The notes: generated from the sequence alone by a model not told the origin. Positions 1 to 7,598 are shown, numbered from the stretch's first letter. The stretch: 43,054 nt of DNA from Lachnospiraceae bacterium (GCA_017525525.1 JAFXSQ010000060.1:1-43054), one strand, 5' to 3'. Made by a program: numbers and translations.

Positions 1-201
1 TGTCTTTGAAGCTTCCTCATGAGCATCATACTTGGCAGCCTTTTCCTTGAGAGAATCATAGTCGTTGTACTTCGACCTTTCCCTCTGCACACGGTCCGCT
101 ATGATCCTGTTCATTTCCTCCTGGGTAAATGTCTTCTGTGCTTCCTGCGTGCCCTCAGCATTCTCCTGAGTAATTGTTCCCTGATTCACAGTTTCGTCCA
201 T
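1..201 (-). CDS. Phage capsid scaffold protein (GP20/DUF4355-like), N-terminal 67 residues, cut by window edge
   Basis: This reading frame stays open from an ATG at 201-199 to the first base of the window, giving 67 residues with no stop, so the gene continues outside. The protein is charged and helical. It has the typical start of tailed-phage scaffold proteins: a loose acidic N-terminus, then a KTFTQEEMNRIIADRV-type segment (about residues 23-38) and a Lys/Glu-rich coiled coil. In the family this protein guides assembly of the major capsid protein and is then lost or cleaved. A purine-rich AGGAAAGA lies about 4 bases upstream of the ATG. Transcription runs leftward, out of the window, where the capsid gene would be expected. 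No portal or terminase gene lies upstream (to the right), so the head module is broken or starts here. The family call is from sequence pattern only. Confidence 0.75.
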   Translation of the reverse strand, partial: MDETVNQGTITQENAEGTQEAQKTFTQEEMNRIIADRVQRERSKYNDYDSLKEKAAKYDAHEEASKT

Positions 202-235
202 TGATTCTTTCCTATGAGTGTTTTTCCTCGTTTTA

Positions 236-279
236 ATGCCACGAGTTGGCATAATAAAAGCAGGACAGTTGCCCTGCTT
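236..279 (-). terminator. Two adjacent hairpins between the small phage ORFs and the scaffold gene
   Basis: The first hairpin reached on the minus strand pairs AAGCAGG with CCTGCTT (258-264 with 273-279) and is followed by TTTTATTAT, a plausible intrinsic terminator. A second pairs ATGCCA with TGGCAT (236-241 with 247-252). They would limit read-through from the small ORFs into the scaffold gene. Confidence 0.5.
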
Positions 280-313
280 GATTTCATTAAAAAAGCACCT
301 ACGAGTGTAAGTG

Positions 314-442
314 CTATCTTTGTTTTGCTTCGTTCATTTCGTCACATTTCTTTTTTTCTTCTTCTATAGCTTTTTCCAGTTCTTCAGGAGTCATTTTCTT
401 TATGTATTCAGGAACCCCATCATAATATCCATAGCAATCCAT
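314..442 (-). CDS. Small phage-associated protein, 42 residues
   Basis: The ORF runs from an ATG at 442-440 to a TAG at 316-314 and encodes 42 residues. It begins with a Tyr/Gly-rich stretch, then a PEYIKKMTPEELEKA-type segment, and ends in a charged Glu/Lys helix. Short proteins of this appearance are commonly found just before the scaffold gene in Clostridia prophages; that parallel is recalled knowledge, not a search result. Its ATG follows the stop of the next small ORF by one base (TAA at 446-444), so the two are probably translationally coupled. No function is known to me. It supports the view that this edge of the window is prophage DNA. Confidence 0.6.
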   Translation of the reverse strand: MDCYGYYDGVPEYIKKMTPEELEKAIEEEKKKCDEMNEAKQR

Positions 443-443
443 G

Positions 444-551
444 TTACAGTTTCCTCCATATTATCCCATAATCTTCTTCAAATTGTTCAAGAGCTTTTCC
501 ATATGCTTCTAGCTCACTATAACCTCTCTTAGCATACTTGTCAACTGTCAT
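444..551 (-). CDS. Small hypothetical protein, 35 residues, coupled to the next small phage ORF
   Basis: The ORF runs from ATG (551-549) to TAA (446-444) and encodes 35 residues with a mixed charged and aromatic composition (MTVDKYAKRGYSELEAYGKA at the start). The stop sits one base ahead of the next ATG, the tight packing usual in phage operons. The frame is open a further nine codons upstream but has no other start codon, so this could also be the tail of a decayed gene. The Shine-Dalgarno sequence is weak. I do not recognise the family. Confidence 0.45.
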   Translation of the reverse strand: MTVDKYAKRGYSELEAYGKALEQFEEDYGIIWRKL

Positions 552-788
552 GTCAAATAAGACTAAGTAAATAAACTTTCATATACCTTTTTCTCACAAA
601 TCATTGAAATATATTTTTTTATGTATTATCATTGCATACACGATGAAGTTGTTTGCATAACTTTATCAATTTAGATAGCTTATAGCGTCACACAATAAGT
701 TTTAACAATAGCATATAATGTACTTAATAAGGCAGTCGGTAGGCGTGCTTCTCTCCCCATTCGAGTCCTGTGAAAGGGGATGAGGCTT
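552..788. other. AT-rich gap with probable toxin promoter and 5' leader
   Basis: There is no convincing gene on either strand. A TATAAT at 714-719 (plus strand) without a clear -35 is the likely -10 box of the toxin transcript, giving a leader of about 63 bases. In this leader TCCCC (near 755) can pair with GGGGA overlapping the toxin ribosome-binding site (776-780), which would mask translation. The leader also carries GTCCTG (near 766-771), complementary to CAGGAC at the 5' end of the antisense RNA. Confidence 0.4.
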
Positions 789-875
789 ATGAGTATCTAC
801 GAGATTCTAATGGTTATACTTACTATAGCCGGACTTGTAATAGAAGTCGTATCAAATAGAAAAAATAAGAAATAG
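789..875 (+). CDS. Type I toxin-like small hydrophobic peptide (holin-like), 28 residues
   Basis: The 28-residue peptide begins MSIYEILMVI, has one hydrophobic membrane-spanning segment (about residues 5-21) and ends in a positive tail (SNRKNKK). This is the layout of the Fst/TxpA/BsrE-type putative holin-like toxins of Firmicutes, which insert in the membrane and damage it when over-produced. A good ribosome-binding site (AGGGGATGAGG) lies just upstream. The stop codon lies inside the left arm of a 14-bp inverted repeat shared with an antisense gene on the other strand, the convergent arrangement of par-type type I systems. The toxin was seen only by reading short frames directly. Toxicity is inferred from architecture. 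Confidence 0.7.
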   Translation: MSIYEILMVILTIAGLVIEVVSNRKNKK

Positions 876-910
876 CCGCCTCGCCCTGGCAAGTGAGCGG
901 CTATTTCTTA
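866..910. terminator. Bidirectional terminator shared by toxin mRNA and antisense RNA
   Basis: A perfect 14-bp inverted repeat (866-879 with 897-910) has a 17-base loop. On the minus strand it is followed by TTATTTTTTC, so it works best for the antisense RNA. On the plus strand it lies at the end of the toxin reading frame. Confidence 0.75.
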
Positions 911-967
911 TAACTTAACATTTCGCCGGACGGGGTGAAGTGCACTCACCTCATCGACTGTCCTGCT
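866..967 (-). ncRNA. Antisense antitoxin RNA of the type I toxin-antitoxin locus
   Basis: A leftward transcript of about 100 bases is predicted, starting near 967 from the consensus promoter at 974-1002 and ending at the hairpin at 866-910. It overlaps the last codons of the toxin gene. It contains a stable internal hairpin (GGTGAGTGCACTTCACC region, 934-950) and a 5' CAGGAC that can pair with GTCCTG in the toxin leader. So, as in par loci, pairing could occur both at the shared terminator and near the toxin ribosome-binding site. The RNA itself is inferred. Confidence 0.65.
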
Positions 968-973
968 AAGCAC

Positions 974-1002
974 ATTATAGACCAACTGAACCTTTATGTC
1001 AA
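974..1002 (-). promoter_or_regulatory. Perfect consensus sigma-70 promoter of the antisense RNA
   Basis: On the minus strand TTGACA (1002-997) and TATAAT (979-974) are separated by exactly 17 bases. Both hexamers match consensus fully, as expected for a strongly expressed antitoxin RNA. It points away from the tRNA gene. Confidence 0.8.
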
Positions 1003-1035
1003 ACAATAACAAGAAATGATACCAAAAAGAAAAAA

Positions 1036-1107
1036 GCTGCTGACGGGAATCGAACCCGTGACCTCCGCACTACCAATGCGACGCTCTACCGACTGAGCCA
1101 CAGCAGC
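1036..1107 (-). tRNA. tRNA-Thr (anticodon GGT)
   Basis: The 72-base gene folds as a complete cloverleaf: 7-bp acceptor stem GCTGCTG/CAGCAGC, 4-bp D stem GCTC/GAGC, 5-bp anticodon stem with loop TTGGTAG (anticodon GGT, threonine), and a T arm ACGGG-TTCGATT-CCCGT. CCA is not encoded. A run of T on the minus strand directly after the gene probably ends transcription. Confidence 0.95.
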
Positions 1108-1128
1108 TTGTGTAAACACACAACGGAT

Positions 1129-1157
1129 ATAATACTGTATTTAACTCCTCATGTCAA
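1129..1157 (-). promoter_or_regulatory. Promoter of tRNA-Thr
   Basis: On the minus strand TTGACA (1157-1152) and TATTAT (1134-1129) are separated by 17 bases, about 20 bases ahead of the tRNA. It overlaps the region just upstream of recG, which is transcribed the other way. Confidence 0.75.
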
Positions 1158-1175
1158 GAAGAATTTCAGAAAAAT

Positions 1176-3191
1176 ATGAACTTAAACGACGACATCAAAA
1201 CAATAAAAGGAATAGGCGACAAAACAGCCGCTCTTTTTGCGCGGCTTAACATCCACACGGTCGAAGACCTGCTTAAAACCTATCCGCGCAACTACCTCTC
1301 CTACGGCGATACCGTGAACATCGCGGATGTCGAGGAAGGCCAGCGTGTCGCAGTCTTAGGTCTTATCAACACTTATGCAAATGTAAAGCACATCAAGAGC
1401 CTTACGATAGTCACGGTCGGCATAAAGGATCCATCCGGAACCATGAAGCTCACCTGGTTCAACCAGCCTTACTTAAGGAACACTCTCAGAAACGGTGACA
1501 GCTACGTGTTCGTGGGTACCGTGAAGATCAAAAACGGAAGCAAGGTCATGGAACACCCCGAGATCTACAAGCTCGACAAATACCGTGATATGCAGCAGGA
1601 ATACATGCCGGTGTACCCGCTCACCAAAGGCCTTACCAACAACACCTTTGTTAAATCCATGAAGGCAGTGCGTTCCCTTATTCAGTCCATGCAGGAGTAC
1701 CTTCCGGACGAGGTCCGCGAAGCCCAGGAGCTTATGGAGATTTCCGATGCTTATGAGAATGTACACTTCCCCGGAAATGAAGCGTTGCTTAAAAATGCGA
1801 TACGACGCATAGCCTTCGACGAGTTTTTCTCCTTCCTGTACAAGCTTAAGAAGACAAAGGACAAGACCTTTACATTTGATAACACGCACAGGATAGTCAA
1901 GGGACGTGCATGTGCAGACTTTATAGAATCATTGCCCTTCTCACTTACCAAGGGACAGCAGCAGGCGATTGAGGATATCCTTGCAGATATGGGTTCCGAC
2001 CATGTGATGAACCGTCTTGTGCAGGGAGATGTAGGCTCGGGAAAAACCGTTGTTGCCGAGGCCGCCATGTTCGCCTGCGTTAAGGAGGGCTATCAGGCTG
2101 CTCTTATGGTTCCCACAGAGGTGCTCGCAAAGCAGCATTACGAGGATCTGAAAGCCTCATACGAACAATTCGGAATAAGAGTTGAGATGCTTGTCGGCTC
2201 GACTCCGGCCAAGGAAAAAAGGCACATCTACGAGAAGCTTAAAACCGGCGGGATCGATGTGATAGTCGGCACACATGCCCTTATCCAGGATACGGTCGAA
2301 TTCCTCGACTTAGGACTTGTGATAACCGACGAACAGCACCGTTTCGGCGTAAACCAGCGCGAGCGCTTAAGCTTAAAGGGCGACTACCCTCATGTACTTG
2401 TGATGAGCGCAACTCCTATTCCGCGGACACTTGCCATCATACTCTACGCCGATATGGACATATCGATAATCAAAGAACTCCCTAAGGGAAGAAAGCCCAT
2501 CAAGAACTGTGCAGTAGGAACCTCGTACCGCGAGACCGCCATGAAGTTCATCGCCTCACAGGTTGCAGAGGGTTCACAGGCCTATGTTATCTGTCCCATG
2601 GTCAACGAAAGCGACTCCTTAGATGTGTCTAACGTAGTAGACTACACAGAGACCATGAAATCGTATCTCGGGAACACCGCACGTGTCGAGATGCTCCATG
2701 GTCAGATGAAAGCCGATGAGAAAGCCGAGATCATGGAACGCTTCAAGAACCGGGAAATCGATGTGCTCGTATCCACCACGGTTATCGAGGTCGGAGTGAA
2801 CAACCCGAACGCTACGGTTATGCTTGTGGAAAATGCGGAGCGCTTCGGCTTGGCCCAGCTCCATCAGCTTCGCGGTCGTGTCGGCAGAGGAAAGAAGCAG
2901 AGCTACTGCATCTTCATAAACGGTAAAGCTACTCCCGAATCCATGGAACGCCTGAAGGTCTTAGAGGACTCAAACGACGGCTTCTTTATAGCCAATGAAG
3001 ACCTGCGGCTTCGCGGTCCCGGAGACTTCTTCGGCATCAGGCAGAGCGGTGAAGCACTTTTCATACTCGCTGACATATACAACCACGCGGATATGCTCAA
3101 ATGCGCGCAGGCTGTTCTAAACGAATACGGTGACCGTATAACACCGTCCATGCTACCGGAGAAAGAACGAAAGACCGATACGGTATTATAA
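1176..3191 (+). CDS. recG: ATP-dependent DNA helicase RecG
   Basis: RecG is a monomeric superfamily 2 helicase that regresses stalled replication forks and branch-migrates Holliday junctions. The 671-residue length is normal. Visible in order are the N-terminal wedge/OB region (about 1-160) that grips branched DNA, Walker A GDVGSGKT (284-291), the DEQH box (385-388), SATPIPRT (about 411-418), and the C-terminal helicase lobe with the RVGRG element and an ADEDLRLRGPGDFFG-like TRG region (ANEDLRLRGPGDFFG here). The start begins MNLNDDIKTIKGIG, usual for the family; the ribosome-binding site is weak. The gene diverges from tRNA-Thr and converges on the ATP-grasp gene, with a shared terminator between them. 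It appears intact and is probably a single-gene unit. Confidence 0.96.
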   Translation: MNLNDDIKTIKGIGDKTAALFARLNIHTVEDLLKTYPRNYLSYGDTVNIADVEEGQRVAVLGLINTYANVKHIKSLTIVTVGIKDPSGTMKLTWFNQPYLRNTLRNGDSYVFVGTVKIKNGSKVMEHPEIYKLDKYRDMQQEYMPVYPLTKGLTNNTFVKSMKAVRSLIQSMQEYLPDEVREAQELMEISDAYENVHFPGNEALLKNAIRRIAFDEFFSFLYKLKKTKDKTFTFDNTHRIVKGRACADFIESLPFSLTKGQQQAIEDILADMGSDHVMNRLVQGDVGSGKTVVAEAAMFACVKEGYQAALMVPTEVLAKQHYEDLKASYEQFGIRVEMLVGSTPAKEKRHIYEKLKTGGIDVIVGTHALIQDTVEFLDLGLVITDEQHRFGVNQRERLSLKGDYPHVLVMSATPIPRTLAIILYADMDISIIKELPKGRKPIKNCAVGTSYRETAMKFIASQVAEGSQAYVICPMVNESDSLDVSNVVDYTETMKSYLGNTARVEMLHGQMKADEKAEIMERFKNREIDVLVSTTVIEVGVNNPNATVMLVENAERFGLAQLHQLRGRVGRGKKQSYCIFINGKATPESMERLKVLEDSNDGFFIANEDLRLRGPGDFFGIRQSGEALFILADIYNHADMLKCAQAVLNEYGDRITPSMLPEKERKTDTVL

Positions 3192-3205
3192 ATGCATAAA
3201 TAAAT

Positions 3206-3283
3206 CGAGTAAGGGAGACAACGTCGAACCTTACTCGCCGCGCCGCCCGCGTGTCACGAAGTGACATATTATCTTACGCGGGC
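3206..3283. repeat. Nested inverted-repeat element behind recG
   Basis: Two neighbouring stem-loops are present. One pairs CGAGTAAGG (3206-3214) with CCTTACTCG (3229-3237). The other pairs GCCCGCGT (3245-3252) with ACGCGGGC (3276-3283) and encloses GTCAC-GAA-GTGAC (3253-3265), a mini-hairpin with a GAA loop. It resembles the other nested elements in this window and is not needed for termination, as a stronger terminator follows. Confidence 0.6.
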
Positions 3284-3293
3284 GCACTGCATA

Positions 3294-3329
3294 AAAGAGG
3301 CTTGCAGATGCACATCTGCAAGCCTCTTT
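3294..3329. terminator. Bidirectional terminator between recG and the ATP-grasp gene
   Basis: A 16-17 bp perfect stem (3294-3310 with 3313-3329) with a tiny loop is flanked by T-rich sequence on both strands. It serves recG from the left and the leftward ATP-grasp gene from the right. Confidence 0.85.
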
Positions 3330-3353
3330 GCTTTAATACAATAATCAAACGAT

Positions 3354-4373
3354 TTATTTGAAGCCCTTTACTCTCTTCTTGAAATAAGGGTACAATCCCC
3401 TCTTCTCCGGCGTATGCTCGGGAAGCTGCCAGAAGTCGTAGCCCGGATAATTGTTGCCCTCGATTATAACGGGTCCATCCTCTGTTACAGCACAGTCCCA
3501 GCCGACATATGCGATCTCGGGTACCACGAGAGCAGCCTTCTTACACAGAGCAACAGCCTCCTTCACATATGGAAGCTGGAAGCCCACGAGAGTCACTCCG
3601 GTGTAAGGGTGCTGATCATAGTTGATGAGCGCCGAGGTGTGCGCACAACCTGCGATCTTACCTGTCTTGTAGTCTATCGGGCATGCGATTCCGCTGTTCT
3701 CCATATTATCCACGAACTTGCCGTCGCTTCCGGCCTTTGCGGTAGCATATACGCAGTGTGCCTTTCCTTCGGTTACTATGGTTACTATCCTGTAGGAATT
3801 GATAGCGTGCGGATACAGCGTGTTAAGGTCGTGGTGTTGCTTGATCTCCTGCTCTATAACGCCGAAATTCTTCTCAGGGTTTACAATGTAATCATACATC
3901 GCATCCACGCTCTCGAAATCCGACTTAACAAGTCTCTCGATTCCCTTTCCACTCTCGCTCGATGAAGGCTTAGCGAAAATGATCTCCTTGTCCTTGATGA
4001 ACTCCTCGAATTCTTCCTTGCTCATCTCCCTCACGCACAGAAACTCTCTTCCGAGGAACTCGGTAAACTTCTTGTTGAATTCATCCTTATTGTCAAAGAT
4101 ATGCGCATAGGACTCGTCATTGACCATCTCGATAAGGCGCTTATTTCTCACTCTTGTCATATATGTATTTCTCTGGCGTCCGTTCATATTGTAGAAGCCG
4201 AAGATAAGATAATCATGAACTCCTGCTCCGTATTTCAGGAAGCACCATATCATATCAAAAAAAGTATAGACCTTATTCTGTCCGCATTTCTCATGAACCC
4301 TGTTGATCACCTCAGCGAACCTCTTAAAGCTTCCGCCAAATATAACCTTAAAGATATACTTGATTTTTCCCAT
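3354..4373 (-). CDS. Sugar-transfer-associated ATP-grasp family protein
   Basis: The 339-residue protein resembles the ATP-grasp family often found in polysaccharide or cell-surface gene clusters (ATPgrasp_ST type). Family members are thought to ligate a carboxylate to an amine or alcohol using ATP; the substrate is unknown. Visible features are an N-terminal helical region, the ATP-binding part around IIFAKPSSSESGKGIERLV (about 130-150), and the metal/ATP-binding end YVGWDCAVTEDGPVIIEGNNYPGYD followed by an aromatic tail with PEKRGLYPYFKK. The start has a good ribosome-binding site (AAAGGGGAAGAAT). It lies downstream of the aminotransferase, separated by the 235-bp element at 4426-4660, so co-transcription is uncertain. 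It is probably cytoplasmic. Confidence 0.75.
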   Translation of the reverse strand: MGKIKYIFKVIFGGSFKRFAEVINRVHEKCGQNKVYTFFDMIWCFLKYGAGVHDYLIFGFYNMNGRQRNTYMTRVRNKRLIEMVNDESYAHIFDNKDEFNKKFTEFLGREFLCVREMSKEEFEEFIKDKEIIFAKPSSSESGKGIERLVKSDFESVDAMYDYIVNPEKNFGVIEQEIKQHHDLNTLYPHAINSYRIVTIVTEGKAHCVYATAKAGSDGKFVDNMENSGIACPIDYKTGKIAGCAHTSALINYDQHPYTGVTLVGFQLPYVKEAVALCKKAALVVPEIAYVGWDCAVTEDGPVIIEGNNYPGYDFWQLPEHTPEKRGLYPYFKKRVKGFK

Positions 4374-4425
4374 ATTCTTCCCCTTTCACACAATTCATTA
4401 TAACATACTATCCTAAAACTAAACA

Positions 4426-4660
4426 GCGGCATGAGTGTCTATACAAAAGTTAAGCGGGCCGTTGAGCAGCGTCCGTTCTTAGTGGGCGTCTTTTGACCGC
4501 TTAGAACGGCTGGAGCGTGTATCCGACGAACGAAAGTGAGTCGTTGATACCGCCCATGTGACAGGGCTCCGACGAACTTGTGAGTCGGTTAAGCCCGAAC
4601 CACAAGCTGTGAACCGGAGCGCGAGCGTCCCGCGTACTTTTAGTATAGCACTCATACCGC
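4426..4660. repeat. Family A nested palindromic element, copy 1, with long imperfect terminal inverted repeats
   Basis: The ends (4426-4458 and 4629-4660) form an imperfect inverted repeat of about 32 bp. The core 4447-4574 matches 13904-14029 over most of its length. It contains a long stem CCGTTCT/AGAACGG and a hairpin closed by GTATC (4519-4523) and GATAC (4546-4550). In the other copy that closing stem is GTACC/GGTAC, a compensatory change. No ORF is present. Confidence 0.75.
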
Positions 4661-4667
4661 GTCATAT

Positions 4668-5924
4668 TTATCCAAGTACTGCCTTTATGGAATCTTTAAT
4701 TATGCCAAGTCCCTTCTTTAAGGTCTCTTCATCCGTGATAAGCGCCGGCATAAGCTTTAACACAGCGTTCTTTCTGCCCGCCGACTCGGCGATAAGTCCT
4801 CTGTCAAAACATTCATGGATTACCCTCGGCGTAACATCCTCTCCGAGTGCCGAGAAATCGATACCCCAGATGTATCCTATTCCGCGTACCTCGATCCTGC
4901 TGTCAAGCGGCTTGATCTCATTTTCAAGGAAATCGCTTATGATCTTCTCTCCGGCCTTAACCCTCTCGTCAAGCTTCATGCCGTTGTACATATCAACAGC
5001 AGCCGTAGCCGCAACAAAGGCAAGCTGGTTGCCTCTGAAGGTTCCGTTGTGCTCACCCGGTGACCAGATGTCAAGCTCCGGCTTGTAGATGGTAAGCGAC
5101 ATCGGAAGACCGCAGCCTCCTATTGACTTTGAAAGCACGAAGATATCCGGCTTTATGCCCGCTCTCTCGAACGAGAAGAAGGTTCCCGTTCTTCCGCAGC
5201 CTATCTGGATATCATCTACTATGAGCAACATATCATACTTATCGCAAAGCTCCCTCATGCGCTTTAAGTAATCAACCGGGAATACCTCAATTCCACCCTC
5301 AGCCTGTGTTGTCTCAAGGATAACAGCAGCCGGCTTCGGAGTGCCCGAATGATCATCGGTGATAAGTGTCTCAAGATACTTCACGGTATCAAGCTCAGGG
5401 AACATGTACGGCGCAGGAATGTGCAGCACATCGTTCAGCATAACACCGGCGCCGAGTCTCGACTCCTTGTCGCAGGTAAGCGCAAGAGCGCCTAAGGTCA
5501 TTCCGTGGAACGCGCCCATAAGTCCGACAACCGTATTTCTCTTCTTAGCCTTGCGGGCAAGCTTTAATGCAGCCTCAACCGCATTTGTTCCTGTAGGACC
5601 CGGGAACATAATCTTATAGTCCCCTAAGCCTCTCGGCTCTAAGATGTCCTTCTGGAACTTGGATATGAAGTTCCCCTTAGCCTCGGTGTACATATCAAGC
5701 GCATGGAGGATACCGTCACCCTCTATGTACTCGATAAGCTTTTTCTTTATCTCGTCAGGATTGTGCCCGTAGTTAAGCGCGCCGGCACCGCAGAAGAAAT
5801 CGATGTATTCCTTCCCGTCAACATCCTTTATTATCGCACCTTTCGAGCTCTTTAACACTGCCGGAAACTTACGGCAATAAGAGCGCACACAGGACTCGTG
5901 TTCTTCAAATACTGAAAAATCCAT
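4668..5924 (-). CDS. Diaminobutyrate--2-oxoglutarate transaminase-like class III aminotransferase
   Basis: The 418-residue PLP enzyme is of the EctB/DABA aminotransferase type, which converts L-aspartate 4-semialdehyde and glutamate into L-2,4-diaminobutyrate and 2-oxoglutarate. Visible motifs are the phosphate-binding PGPTGTNAVEAALKLAR (about 108-124), the cofactor aspartate in LLIVDDIQIGCGRTG (D237/D238), the PLP lysine in VLSKSIGG (K266), and GEHNGTFRGNQ, which is characteristic of EctB. Start: ATG with AAGGAGATT directly upstream. A promoter lies at 5970-5997. The ectoine genes ectA and ectC are absent nearby, so the product may feed another use of diaminobutyrate; a related omega-aminotransferase activity cannot be excluded. 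Confidence 0.8.
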   Translation of the reverse strand: MDFSVFEEHESCVRSYCRKFPAVLKSSKGAIIKDVDGKEYIDFFCGAGALNYGHNPDEIKKKLIEYIEGDGILHALDMYTEAKGNFISKFQKDILEPRGLGDYKIMFPGPTGTNAVEAALKLARKAKKRNTVVGLMGAFHGMTLGALALTCDKESRLGAGVMLNDVLHIPAPYMFPELDTVKYLETLITDDHSGTPKPAAVILETTQAEGGIEVFPVDYLKRMRELCDKYDMLLIVDDIQIGCGRTGTFFSFERAGIKPDIFVLSKSIGGCGLPMSLTIYKPELDIWSPGEHNGTFRGNQLAFVAATAAVDMYNGMKLDERVKAGEKIISDFLENEIKPLDSRIEVRGIGYIWGIDFSALGEDVTPRVIHECFDRGLIAESAGRKNAVLKLMPALITDEETLKKGLGIIKDSIKAVLG

Positions 5925-5969
5925 GATAATCTCCTTATAATAAGTACATGTTTCTTTGCATACGGAATG

Positions 5970-5997
5970 ATTTTACTACTATTCACATAAATGTCAA
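5970..5997 (-). promoter_or_regulatory. Promoter of the aminotransferase gene
   Basis: On the minus strand TTGACA (997-992 in 5 kb) and TAAAAT (975-970) have a 16-base spacer, about 45 bases ahead of the start codon. This makes the aminotransferase independent of the hydrogenase gene upstream. Confidence 0.65.
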
Positions 5998-6024
5998 GTC
6001 AACAATCAACAATTATTGCCTAAC

Positions 6025-7545
6025 CTACTCCTCAAGAGCGGGAAGGATATCCTCGTACGAGCTCTCAAATGCATGAGTTTTCGTGGATGCCTTCTGATTG
6101 GCAAGCACCGCAGCCTTTGATTTGTTGATAGGCATAACTGTTCCGGCGCCTCCGACACAGCCGCCCGGACAGGCCATACCCTCAAGCAGGTAACCGTCAT
6201 ACTTCCCAGCCTTTGCAAGCTGAAGCATCTTCTTGCATTCCGCGAGTCCCTCGGCCCGCTCGATCTTAACCTCCCTGTCGGGATACTGCTCCTTTATAAC
6301 ATTTGCGACAGCGGCAGCTACGCCTCCGCCTACGGCAAATGCCCTTCCGTCGCCCGAAGCCCCGTGCATGGTATTGTGGCTTTCGAATTCCGTAAAGTTC
6401 ACATTCTTAGCCACGAACATACCCATGACTTCCTCAAAGGTCAGCACAAAATCCACATCACTTCTTATGGACCGTCTGCTTGCCTCAAGCTTCTTAGCGG
6501 CACACGGACCTATAAAGCACACCTTGCAGTCCGGGTGTTTCTGCTTGATCAGCCTTCCGGTCAGCACCATGGGAGTAAGTGCCATGGATATGCATTTTGC
6601 CTGCTCCGGGAAATTCTGCTTTGCCATCACACTCCATGCGGGACAACACGACGTTCCCATGAAAGGAAGCTTATCAGGCACCTCCTCCACGAAGTCCTTT
6701 GCCTCCTGTATGGTACAAAGATCCGCTCCGATTGCCACCTCTATTGCGTCCTCAAAGCCGAGCGCTCTGAAGGCGGCACGCATTTTGTCAAGCGTAAGAT
6801 TGGGACCGAATTGTCCGACTATAGCGGGGGCGATTGCTGCGTAAACCGGAGTTTCGCTTCTTATCGCCTGAATCACCTGAAATATCTGCGCCTTATCCGC
6901 AATGGCTCCGAACGGACAGTTAGCAAGGCACATTCCGCAGCTTACACACTTTTCATGGTCTATGTCCGCGCGGCCATACTCGTCCGAGCCGATGGCATTT
7001 ACGCCACAGGCTTTGGCACAAGGACGCTCTAATTTAATTATCGCATGATAAGGACATACCTCCACGCATTTTCCGCACTTGATACATTTGTCCTGATCTA
7101 TGACCGACTTGCCGTGCACAAAAGAGATTGCGTTTTTAGGGCAGACCTCGCGGCACGGATGCGCCAGACATCCCTGACAAAGTTCGGACACACGCACCTC
7201 GTTGTCCGGACAGGCGTGGCAGGCGAATTTGATAATGTTGATAAGGGGCGGCTGGTAATACTTTTCAGGCTTTACGCACTCTTCCGCTCCCGTAGAAACA
7301 GGCGCATGCTCAGTGACCGTACGAAGATTAAGCCCCATGGCAAGCCTCATACGCTCCTTCACTATCGCCCTCTCCAAGAATACACTCTCACGGTAAGTCG
7401 AAACCTCCCCGGGGATTATCCTGTAGGGAATGAGCTCCATCTCACTCAGATCCCCATCCTTATAGTTGTACGAAAGTCTCGCCACCTCCGCGAACACGCG
7501 CTTTCTTATATCGTTGACCGATGTATATATACCTCTTACACTCAT
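6025..7545 (-). CDS. [FeFe]-hydrogenase, group B-like, with several 4Fe-4S ferredoxin motifs
   Basis: The 506-residue iron-only hydrogenase reversibly makes H2 from protons and low-potential electrons, usually ferredoxin. The H-cluster motifs are L1 TSCCPAW (298-304), L2 GPCAAKK (346-352) and L3 EGMACPGGCVGG (455-466). GPC in L2 instead of the MPC of group A enzymes points to group B. Upstream lie ferredoxin-like clusters: cysteines around 123-135, CIKCGKCVEVCP (154-165), CAKAC (176-180) and CVSCGMCLANCP (200-211). The start has a good ribosome-binding site (AGGGAGATATAGCA). No maturation genes (hydEFG) are nearby. Group B enzymes are common in gut Clostridia but their physiological role is not settled. 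The assignment to the family is firm; group placement is from motifs only. Confidence 0.9.
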   Translation of the reverse strand: MSVRGIYTSVNDIRKRVFAEVARLSYNYKDGDLSEMELIPYRIIPGEVSTYRESVFLERAIVKERMRLAMGLNLRTVTEHAPVSTGAEECVKPEKYYQPPLINIIKFACHACPDNEVRVSELCQGCLAHPCREVCPKNAISFVHGKSVIDQDKCIKCGKCVEVCPYHAIIKLERPCAKACGVNAIGSDEYGRADIDHEKCVSCGMCLANCPFGAIADKAQIFQVIQAIRSETPVYAAIAPAIVGQFGPNLTLDKMRAAFRALGFEDAIEVAIGADLCTIQEAKDFVEEVPDKLPFMGTSCCPAWSVMAKQNFPEQAKCISMALTPMVLTGRLIKQKHPDCKVCFIGPCAAKKLEASRRSIRSDVDFVLTFEEVMGMFVAKNVNFTEFESHNTMHGASGDGRAFAVGGGVAAAVANVIKEQYPDREVKIERAEGLAECKKMLQLAKAGKYDGYLLEGMACPGGCVGGAGTVMPINKSKAAVLANQKASTKTHAFESSYEDILPALEE

Positions 7546-7598
7546 TGCTATATCTCCCTGTTTTTATTTCTCGTCACCAACCCTCGTCCCTACTGATG

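Noticed and set aside
4426-4660. Insertion sequence or MITE with target duplication
   Set aside because: Long imperfect inverted ends are present, but I could not see a convincing target-site duplication and no transposase is nearby; recorded as a repeat of unknown mobility.
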